In this document: positions 1-5,620 of the stretch, one piece after another
How the letters are laid out: every line of letters starts with the position of its first letter
Numbering within the stretch: position 1 is the first letter of the stretch
Origin: UMGS1696 sp964457685
GTDB lineage: Bacteria; Bacillota; Clostridia; Oscillospirales; CAG-272
Direction: 5' to 3'
Assembly (NCBI GenBank): GCA_964457685.1
Contig: CAYWFS010000046.1
Location: 1-11,274, forward strand
DNA: 11,274 bases
The notes under the pieces: generated by a model
The model's input: only the letters and a program-made list of their open reading frames with translations
Databases searched by the model: none
Told to the model about the DNA's origin: nothing
Made by a program: the position numbers and the translations under genes

Positions 1-2588
1 AAACGCACCGTAACGAACATTCAGTACGTTTGAACCCATAGTGATTACGTCAACATCGGCATGCACGAATGAACCGTCGGAGATACACGAAACGTAATCG
101 GGAACTTCGTAGGTATCAACATCGTGCTTTTCAGGCGGGTAGCAAATCAAATCTTCGTTTGAGAACAGAACACCATCCTCTACAAAGACGTATCTCCAAC
201 CACGCTCATCAAGCTCATTCTCCGTATACTCGTCACGAGCGGGACCCTCGAATTCGCCGAGGTTTTCGCACCATGAGAACGCCCAGCAATCAACTCTGTA
301 AAGAGCTTTCGATATTGTAACGCTTTCAAGGTCTTCGCAACTGTTAAACGCACTGGCGAGAATGTACTTGCAGGTAGAATCTTCATCCATCGTAACGGAC
401 GTGATTCCGCTCTTTCCGTTAAATGCATTGTAGAACAGTGCAAATACGGGATGTCCGTCAATTTCTTCGGAAAGGTTTATTTCGGTATCGTCAAATCCTA
501 AACCGTCAAAAACGATAATCTGATTTTCGATTCCGTCTTCTCCGAGTTCGTATTCTATACGGGTTACTTCTCCGTCATCATCAACGGTATCTTTAAAGTA
601 ACCGTCATCGAAGGTTTCGCCGTTTGCCGCCCATGTATCGATGTACTGCTCTACTGTCATGTAGGAGTAGATAGGTTCATCAAATTCGGTCGGGAACTTC
701 TGAACTTCACTGTTTGTACCGCAAAGTGTGCCGTAAAGCTCGACTTCGGCAACATACAGATGCTCAGACATATTGATTACACGGAACTGTGTGAAGCTGT
801 ATTCAGCCGCCGAGAGAAATTCATCGGAAGTAACTTCATACCATTCAACTTCGTAATCGCAGTTATCCGGGAAACGATAGAGTGAAATCCAGTCTTCGCC
901 GTTTACGGAACCCTGAATTGTAAGACCACGCATACGTTCCAAGCCAAGTCCGTCTTTATCGTCTTCCTGTGCGGGATAAACTCTAATCTTGTCAAGCTGT
1001 GTGTATGTACCCACGTCAACACCGATGCTTACATGACTTCCCGTCTCATATGCATCGTAGAAAGTATCCGTATTGTCGTCAAACGCATAGTTATATGTAC
1101 GGTCGTACCTGTCATCCCACGATCTGTCACCGAAGATTGTTGCTATCGGAAGGTCAATGAGATTTACGGATTCTTCATTCTCGGAATAACTCGGGAATTC
1201 GGTTGTGTCATCATCTGCTGTGTAACCGAAGAATTCAACCTCGGCAACATTGAGATGCTGTTCTTTGTTGATAATTCTGAACTGTGTGAATGAATAGTCG
1301 TTTACATAGTCCATTTCATCTGCGGTTACAACGTAGGGAGTAGCTGTATAGAAGTCGTCCTCAAAGGTGTACAGGTCTGCCCATGTTTCACCGTCGGATG
1401 ATCCCTGAATTGTCATGCCGTCCATACGCTCGATACCCATCTCGGCTCCGGCAGGTACCAAACGTAACTCACTAAGCTGGAATTCGGGACGCACACGTTC
1501 CTCAGAATAGTTTGCCGCCACGTCATCTATCGTGAGCTTGAAGTATTGATATTCAGTACCCCATGCCTCTTCATAAACAACAAAATCACAGCGACCCCAG
1601 TATAATGCATAGTCCACCATCGACGTATTTTCGATTTCGACCCAATCGTAGTTTCCATCTTCATCGGGTTCATCGGAAGCATACAAAGTCCACGCTACGG
1701 GATTTTTTTCGTTATCTCCATCTGACCAAATCATATATCCGCTGACAGGAATCGGACGGTCGGTTTTCCAGATAACGTAAGGTTTGTTTACGGAGTTGAA
1801 TACACCGCACCATTTGCTGTCAAGATTGCCGTCAAACAGATTTTCCTGGGGTTCATCGTATGAACTGCCGGAACCGTCGATAACGGTTATTTCGGGTTCG
1901 TACATACCATCGGCAGAACGAGGAACTATATGTACCTCTGTCAGCATTGTGGGTTCTTCGACTTCAAGTCCGACGTACATGTCAGGTGATGTGGATTCTG
2001 CATCGTAGAACGTGGAAATATCTCCGTCAAATGCCTTGTCATAGGTAGATAATTCGTNNNNNNNNNNNNNNNNNNNNNNNNNNNNNNNNNNNNNNNNNNN
2101 NNNNNNNNNNNNNNNNNNNNNNNNNNNNNNNNNNNNNNNNNNNNNNNNNNNNNNNNNTCGTAGAACGTGGAAATATCTCCGTCAAATGCCTTGTCATAGG
2201 TAGATAATTCGTGATTATCTTCTTCATCACCTACCCATGGGTCGGTACCGAATATCGTGCCTGTCAGAAGCTCACCATTTTCCGGTTTATCAGCCGTGCA
2301 GCCGATTTTTTCGTGTTCTTCTTCCTCTTCTTCCTCCTCGTCGTCGGATTCGTCCTCGTCGTTGGATTCCTCCTCTTCGTCGGATTCGTCCTCTTCGTCG
2401 GATTCGTCCTCTTCGTCGGATTCGTCCTCTTCGTTGGACTCGTCTTCTTCGTCATCGCCCGGTTCGGTATCTCCCGAATCACCGCTTGCGATGTCGATTT
2501 GTTGTGGTGTGTCTGTTGCAAGAACCGCCGACGCAGTATTCAGCGACAGCAGCAATGCAAGCAAAACCGCAAGAGAATTTTTCATCAT
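1..2588 (-). CDS. Secreted surface protein: acidic repeats, discoidin modules and BspA-type LRRs (3' end outside window, internal assembly gap)
   Basis: Starts at ATG 2588, preceded by GGTGAAAGG. Numbering below assumes the gap is closed by merging the duplicated 55 bp, which gives 811 open codons to the window edge. Residues 1-24 are a signal peptide with a Leu-rich core. Residues 39-93 are Asp/Glu-rich, with DEEDES-like hexapeptides. Residues 111-172 resemble the first half of a discoidin module (AFDGDISTFYDA). Residues 179-325 are an F5/8 type C domain (NLFDGNLDSKWC, then NPVAWTLYAS). Residues 326-403 resemble the second half of the first module, and 432-568 are a full copy of it. From about 652 onward come BspA-type LRRs (EIDGHPVF, then repeats ending in AF, and DGVLFSNEDLICYPPEKHD). 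Such proteins are exported and usually bind glycans or host and plant surfaces. That role is inferred from domains; the C-terminal anchor is not visible. The ligand is unknown. Confidence 0.88.
2003..2057. repeat. Left copy of 55-bp exact direct repeat at contig end
   Basis: These 55 bases are identical to 2158-2212 and end exactly where the run of Ns begins. They encode the AFDGDISTFY part of the first discoidin-like module. An identical overlap abutting a gap is typical of two contigs sharing one de Bruijn k-mer, so this copy may be the same DNA as the right copy rather than a second one. Confidence 0.97.
2058..2157. other. Scaffold gap (100 N)
   Basis: Exactly 100 unknown bases, a conventional filler length, so the true size is not known. 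Reading through it as written shifts the frame of the surface protein gene. Removing 155 bases (the Ns plus one 55-bp copy) makes the frame continuous. An alternative is that the gap hides one or more further copies of a repeated discoidin module. Confidence 0.99.
2158..2212. repeat. Right copy of 55-bp exact direct repeat at contig end
   Basis: Identical over 55 bases to 2003-2057 and starts at the first base after the Ns. In the minus-strand gene it encodes residues of the STYDKAFDGDISTFY stretch, in frame with the signal peptide. Confidence 0.97.
2346..2453 (-). repeat. Six 18-bp tandem repeats coding acidic hexapeptides
   Basis: Residues 46-81 of the surface protein are six units: DEEDES, NEEDES, DEEDES, DEEDES, DEEEES, NDEDES. 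A further acidic run follows. At DNA level the central units are near identical (tcctcttcgtcggattcg), so copy number could change by slippage without shifting the frame. The stretch is a highly charged linker just after the signal peptide. Confidence 0.93.
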
Positions 2589-2681
2589 AGCCTTTCACCT
2601 ACCTGAATTGAAATAGGCTTCATAGTAATAGCTCTTTCAGAAATCAAGTAACTCTCCTTCTTGTAATATTTTGCCTGAAAG

Positions 2682-2708
2682 TGGAAATCTATGTCTACTT
2701 TGATTGCC
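2682..2708 (-). repeat. Leader motif copy 2 (downstream of terminator hairpin)
   Basis: Ungapped comparison with 2776-2802 gives 20 identities in 27, including TGGAAAT at one end, ACTTT inside, and TTGCC at the other end (plus-strand reading). The two copies lie either side of the hairpin at 2722-2749. On the minus RNA both begin GGCAA and could pair with the same upstream ATTGCC (2863-2858). Confidence 0.55.
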
Positions 2709-2721
2709 ACCTTGAAAAAAC

Positions 2722-2749
2722 AAAAAAACGCTGAATAAAACAGCGTTTT
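2722..2749 (-). terminator. Intrinsic terminator or attenuator in the surface-gene leader
   Basis: On the minus strand AAAACGCTG and CAGCGTTTT form a 9-bp stem with a 7-nt loop, followed by a T-rich run (seven T, G, six T). It lies 128-155 nt downstream of the expected start of the 2884-2912 promoter transcript and about 134 bp upstream of the surface protein start codon, so it would act as an attenuator of that gene. Confidence 0.75.
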
Positions 2750-2775
2750 GGGCAAGATTTTGCGATTATTTCATT

Positions 2776-2802
2776 TGGAAATTAAGGTAGACTTTTGTTG
2801 CC
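2776..2802 (-). repeat. Leader motif copy 1 (upstream of terminator hairpin)
   Basis: Partner of 2682-2708, with 20 of 27 identical positions. Its GGCAAC end forms the closing stem of the candidate leader fold. Its GTCTAC (2792-2787) is complementary to GTAGAC in the other copy (2698-2693), a pairing that would loop out the terminator hairpin. Confidence 0.55.
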
Positions 2803-2883
2803 AAAGCACATTTTCATGCTTGAGCAGGAAGAATAAAAACTCCTCCGCTCGGCTTACGGCAATAAAAGTATAGATTCAGTTAA

Positions 2884-2912
2884 ATTATACCATCTTTGCT
2901 AAGCATTGTCAA
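2884..2912 (-). promoter_or_regulatory. Consensus sigma-A promoter P1 for the leader and surface protein gene
   Basis: TTGACA at 2912-2907 and TATAAT at 2889-2884 on the minus strand, with a 17-bp spacer; both hexamers match consensus exactly. The expected start is near 2877, giving a leader of about 290 nt to the ATG at 2588. Confidence 0.9.
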
Positions 2913-2930
2913 TAATTCAGGCGAATTATT
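2911..2930. promoter_or_regulatory. Perfect palindrome touching the P1 -35 box (operator candidate)
   Basis: AATAATTC and GAATTATT are exact inverted 8-bp arms around a 4-bp centre. The left arm overlaps the outer two bases of the -35 hexamer of P1. The position suits a repressor or activator site. The bound protein is unknown, and it could also be a chance palindrome in A/T-rich DNA. Confidence 0.4.
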
Positions 2931-2956
2931 CAATCTGTTTGGCGGCAGATTCTTGT

Positions 2957-3003
2957 GAAAAAATAAAATCGGCGATACTGCTTCGGCAAAAAATACGGTA
3001 TCG
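2957..3003 (-). terminator. Possible terminator of the P2 transcript
   Basis: CGATAC (3003-2998) and GTATCG (2978-2973) can pair on the minus RNA, with a smaller TGC/GCA hairpin inside the loop, followed by CCGATTTTATTTTTT. The stem is short and the loop long, so this is weaker than the terminators at 2722 and 4183. Confidence 0.4.
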
Positions 3004-3158
3004 GGCTTTTTCGTTCTCTCCACACTGTCGGCACTTTTTTCTTTATTCGCACAAGCGATATTACAGAATCATTTTGCCGATTTTGACTATTTTTTCGCTC
3101 TGTTTTTGAATTATATTGGTGTATCGTGTCCATTGCTGGTAATTTATGGTTTTGTGAA
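2957..3158 (-). ncRNA. Possible short transcript from promoter P2, no coding potential
   Basis: About 200 nt lie between a perfect promoter and a terminator-like hairpin. No open frame with a ribosome binding site is present; the only longer frame begins inside the promoter. Within it, TCGGCA and TGCCGA can pair around a TATCGC-TTGT-GCGATA-like hairpin near 3042-3060. It may be a small RNA or an additional upstream leader of the surface protein gene. I do not recognise it as 6S, SRP or tmRNA. Confidence 0.3.
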
Positions 3159-3164
3159 ACGGTT

Positions 3165-3193
3165 ATTATAACACATCCTCCGCACCGTGTCAA
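3165..3193 (-). promoter_or_regulatory. Consensus sigma-A promoter P2 (minus strand)
   Basis: TTGACA at 3193-3188 and TATAAT at 3170-3165 with a 17-bp spacer, all exact. It fires away from spo0A into the gene-free stretch, starting near 3158. Confidence 0.88.
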
Positions 3194-3278
3194 GCGGTAT
3201 CCGAAAACGAGTCACGAATTGTTAATTTGTGCCAATTAGAACTGCTAATTTTTGGTAATCTTTATTTAGCGAACTCTC

Positions 3279-3307
3279 TTGCATTATTCGGAAAAATATG
3301 GTAAAAT
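3279..3307 (+). promoter_or_regulatory. Likely spo0A promoter (extended -10)
   Basis: TTGCAT (3279-3284), a 17-bp spacer and TAAAAT (3302-3307) preceded by TGG, an extended -10 element. The expected start near 3314 gives a leader of about 47 nt. I did not see a clear sigma-H type promoter or a Spo0A box next to it. Confidence 0.65.
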
Positions 3308-3360
3308 ACAGTCACAACAAGGAAATGGTAATAATTACTAATTACGATAAGAGGAAAGGC

Positions 3361-4149
3361 ATGGTAAGAACAATGGATAAAGACACAAAGATACTCATAG
3401 CGGACGAAAACAACGAAGTCAGAACTCATATACACGAAAAGCTTATGTCAAGCGGTGCCGGAACTGTGGACGAAGTAAAGAACGGTGACGAAGCAATGAG
3501 AATGATTTCCCGTCAGGCATACGATATAGTAATAAGCGACCTTTGGCTCCCGTCACTCGATGCGGCATCAATCATGAAAAGAACGACCGAGCTTAACAAG
3601 ACTGCTCCGTCATTCGTAATACTCACGCAAGTTTCCACCCCGTCCGTACTCATGGAGGCAAACCGTGCAGGTGCATCACTATGTATGCCGAAGCCGATTG
3701 ATTACGACACGATAAGCGACAAAATAGAAATGATACTGAAAAATCGAATCCATTCCTTGAACAACGAAAACGAAAGCAAAAAGCTTGATGAACAGATAGA
3801 TATTGAGACGCAGGTAACTCGCATAATCCATCAAATCGGAGTGCCGGCTCACATAAAGGGCTACCAGTATCTCAGAACGGCGATACTTATGACTATCTCC
3901 GACAACGATGTGATAAATTCCGTAACAAAGGTTCTGTATCCGTCTGTTGCAAAGAAATATCAGACCACTACTTCAAGAGTAGAGCGTGCTATCCGTCATG
4001 CCATCGAGGTTGCGTGGGACAGAGGAGACGTTGACACTCTCAACTCGTATTTCGGCTACACGATTCAAAACAGCAGAGGAAAGCCGACAAACTCCGAATT
4101 TATCGCAATGATAGCAGACAATATGCGTCTGAAATATAAAATAAAGTAA
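3361..4149 (+). CDS. spo0A: Stage 0 sporulation protein A, master response regulator
   Basis: A phosphorelay response regulator of 262 residues, the usual Spo0A length, acting in the cytoplasm as the DNA-binding switch for entry into sporulation. The receiver domain (about 8-128) has the acidic pocket D15-E16, the phosphorylated Asp at D60 in ISDLWLP, T89, and K111 in KPID. The C-terminal sigma-A-contacting and DNA-binding domain starts near 147 and carries near-invariant Spo0A blocks: GVPAHIKGYQYLR (160-172), VLYPSVAKKY, the recognition helix SRVERAIRHAIEVAW (205-219), and KPTNSEFIAM. The start at 3361 follows AGAGGAAAGG. An upstream in-frame ATG at 3298 lies inside the likely promoter and is rejected. 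Convergent with the next gene, with a shared terminator. Confidence 0.97.
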   Translation: MVRTMDKDTKILIADENNEVRTHIHEKLMSSGAGTVDEVKNGDEAMRMISRQAYDIVISDLWLPSLDAASIMKRTTELNKTAPSFVILTQVSTPSVLMEANRAGASLCMPKPIDYDTISDKIEMILKNRIHSLNNENESKKLDEQIDIETQVTRIIHQIGVPAHIKGYQYLRTAILMTISDNDVINSVTKVLYPSVAKKYQTTTSRVERAIRHAIEVAWDRGDVDTLNSYFGYTIQNSRGKPTNSEFIAMIADNMRLKYKIK

Positions 4150-4182
4150 GCTTCTGCCCAAATCCATATTTATATCCTTAAC

Positions 4183-4258
4183 AAAAGCTCTCCTTCCGTG
4201 CGTGATATAATTCCTACTAAATGAATTATACCGCCATGGTGGAGAGCTTTTGTTTTAT
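4183..4258. terminator. Nested hairpin terminator between converging spo0A and the minus-strand operon
   Basis: AAAAGCTCTCC (4183-4193) and GGAGAGCTTTT (4241-4251) form an 11-bp outer stem. TATAATTC (4206-4213) and GAATTATA (4223-4230) form an inner 8-bp stem. The plus side continues TGTTTTATTT, a good U-tract for spo0A. The minus reading ends GGAGAGCTTTTGTT, also usable. The outer stem ends 3 bases from the stop codon of the converging gene. Confidence 0.85.
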
Positions 4259-5160
4259 TTTACTCGGAGGACTACATTTCCTTCGAGATCCGTTCGGTAA
4301 ACGATTATTTCACGTTCGTTAAGTCGTTCAAGCACCTCTGAGGTCGGATGTCCGTATGAATTGTTTCTTCCGCATGAAATTACCGCTTCATCGGGATCAA
4401 CCGCATCGAGAAATGCCGCACTTGACGAGGTTCTTGAACCGTGATGACCGACCTTTAAAATATCTGCGTCAAGCTCATCGCCGTAAAGACTCAATGCGTA
4501 TGCTTCCTCCTCTGTTTCGGAATCCCCTGTCACAAGCAAGGTAGTGTCCTCTACCTCTATCTTTACAAAAAGGCTGGAATTGTTGTAATCACTCGAATAG
4601 AAATCGAACAGGTCATACACACGAATGTCTATGTTTCCCGTATCGTACTCCGCTCCCTCTGTCAGATAGATTATCTCCGTCCCCTGCTTCATTGCAGCAT
4701 ATACAGCCTCCGTATAAAATTCCTCATCCGCAACTATATCGGACATTACGAGGCAATCAACCTTAACGGAGCTGAGAATATCCGCCGCACCTCCCATATG
4801 GTCTTCGTGAGGGTGAGTTATGAAGAAATAGTCAACGTGAGGAGCGTACATTTTCACATATTCCGCCGCTGTTTCTCCGCTTGAAGCCGGCCCTGCATCG
4901 ACAAGCACGGATTCTCCTTTGTATGTAACAAGTACGCAGTCACCCTGCCCAACATCAACGAATCTTATAGTCGGAAGTCCGTCTATCAGCTCGGCAGTCG
5001 GAAATATCGTACCTGTTTTGCTGTAGGCAAATATCGAATAAACTATTGCCGCCGCAAGTATAATTGCAACAGTCAGCGGATTTTTGCCCCGCAGAAGCTT
5101 TTTTGTTTTTTTATAGACCTTCTTTTTGTTGTATCGTTTGCTTTGTTTTGTCTTTTTCAT
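4255..5160 (-). CDS. Membrane-anchored ComEC-type metallo-beta-lactamase-fold hydrolase
   Basis: 301 residues from ATG 5160. Residues 1-26 are Lys-rich, 30-46 form one membrane segment, and the rest is a metallo-beta-lactamase domain presumably outside the membrane. Motifs: FVDVGQGDC (68-75), the metal site THPHEDHMGG (H116, H118, D120, H121), VTGDSE (D213), and KVGHHGSRTS (H239, H240), followed by SYGHPTSEV. This matches the C-terminal domain of ComEC and the stand-alone proteins of that type, which lack the competence channel. Nuclease activity is shown or proposed for some relatives; the substrate here is unknown. A GTG at 5175 is possible but has no ribosome binding site. The start lies inside the upstream gene (50-bp overlap), so translation is probably coupled. 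Last gene of the operon. Confidence 0.85.
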   Translation of the reverse strand: MKKTKQSKRYNKKKVYKKTKKLLRGKNPLTVAIILAAAIVYSIFAYSKTGTIFPTAELIDGLPTIRFVDVGQGDCVLVTYKGESVLVDAGPASSGETAAEYVKMYAPHVDYFFITHPHEDHMGGAADILSSVKVDCLVMSDIVADEEFYTEAVYAAMKQGTEIIYLTEGAEYDTGNIDIRVYDLFDFYSSDYNNSSLFVKIEVEDTTLLVTGDSETEEEAYALSLYGDELDADILKVGHHGSRTSSSAAFLDAVDPDEAVISCGRNNSYGHPTSEVLERLNEREIIVYRTDLEGNVVLRVK

Positions 5161-5563
5161 TTTTATCTCTTTCACTTACAATGTCGAAAAATCTGCGAAT
5201 ATGCTCGGCAAGAAGACAGGCAGGTATTGACAGAAAAAACCACAGCAGTGTAAACAACGGGCATATTTGTCCTGCAAGGTTTCCGAGTCTTGAGGAGTAA
5301 TCCCAAACATCAAGCCGAAGCCAAAGATTTACGACAACACCCGTAAAAAACTCCACCGCCGTTATTATTCCGCAACCGACCAGTGAACGCAGAAAAATCC
5401 CTTTTTCCATGAGCAGCATATCCGTAAAATATATCAGCAGAAAGCAGATTCCGCCGGCACACGTCATACTCCAGTGTGTATATCCACGCCATATTATTTC
5501 GAGAACACTGTAGATTATCCCTCCGCACAGAAAAACGCACGCATATTCAAGCCTTTTTATCAC
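5111..5563 (-). CDS. Small CmpB-type membrane protein (putative ABC-transporter type IV family, PF06541-like)
   Basis: 150 residues from GTG 5563, chosen because GGGGGTGA ends 5 bases upstream; the GTG at 5572 overlaps that site. Membrane segments lie at about 7-24, 34-53, 61-81 and 101-121, with a charged Lys/Glu tail (130-150). The pattern ILEIIWRG, GGICFLLIYF, AVEFFTGVVVN, VWDYSSRLGNLAGQICPLF resembles the CmpB family of small integral membrane proteins, named as putative ABC-transporter components although most have no known function and no ATPase is encoded here. Its last 16 codons overlap the next gene in another frame. An inverted repeat covers its ribosome binding site. Confidence 0.7.
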   Translation of the reverse strand: MIKRLEYACVFLCGGIIYSVLEIIWRGYTHWSMTCAGGICFLLIYFTDMLLMEKGIFLRSLVGCGIITAVEFFTGVVVNLWLRLDVWDYSSRLGNLAGQICPLFTLLWFFLSIPACLLAEHIRRFFDIVSERDKNEKDKTKQTIQQKEGL

Positions 5564-5570
5564 ATAAATC

Positions 5571-5601
5571 ACCCCCTATATCTTTTTGACATACAGGGGG
5601 T
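5571..5601 (-). promoter_or_regulatory. Hairpin masking the ribosome binding site of the CmpB-type gene
   Basis: On the minus RNA ACCCCCTGTAT (5601-5591) pairs with ATATAGGGGGT (5581-5571) over all 11 positions (one G-U), with a 9-nt loop. The right arm contains the GGGGGU part of the ribosome binding site for GTG 5563. It lies 20 bases after the stop of the glycosidase gene. No U-tract follows, so it is not a terminator. It may lower expression of the downstream pair, respond to a factor, or stabilise the upstream mRNA end. Confidence 0.6.
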
Positions 5602-5620
5602 AACTTATTCAATTAATTTT

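Larger units (their letters stand above)
2722..2877 (-). ncRNA. Candidate structured leader RNA or short RNA (class not recognised)
   Basis: The region between a perfect promoter and an intrinsic terminator would give an RNA of about 155 nt. On the minus RNA, TTGCC (near 2862) can pair with GGCAA (near 2798), enclosing two hairpins: GAGCGGAGG with CTTCCTGCTC (one bulged U), and AAGCA with TGCTT closed over a GAAA-containing loop. This three-way-junction layout upstream of a terminator is what a riboswitch-like leader looks like. It does not match any riboswitch core I know (SAM-I, glycine, purine, c-di-GMP-I, TPP and T-box were considered). Structure is seen; function is inference. Confidence 0.45.

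Noticed and set aside
2257..2616. Plus-strand frames rich in Ser or Arg opposite the acidic repeats
   Set aside because: They are the complement of the DEEDES-coding repeats; poly-Ser comes from reading the acidic codons backward. No ribosome binding site or family match.
2930..3193. 87-codon minus-strand frame in the gap before spo0A
   Set aside because: It begins at the -35 box of promoter P2, so its start could not be transcribed from P2, and the composition is not protein-like.
3298..3360. Upstream start for spo0A
   Set aside because: The ATG at 3298 overlaps the extended -10 element and the added residues do not resemble Spo0A; ATG 3361 has a good ribosome binding site.
5182..5188. TGTCGAA, a possible Spo0A box
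   Set aside because: It lies inside the CmpB-type coding region with no promoter nearby; a 7-mer match is expected by chance.
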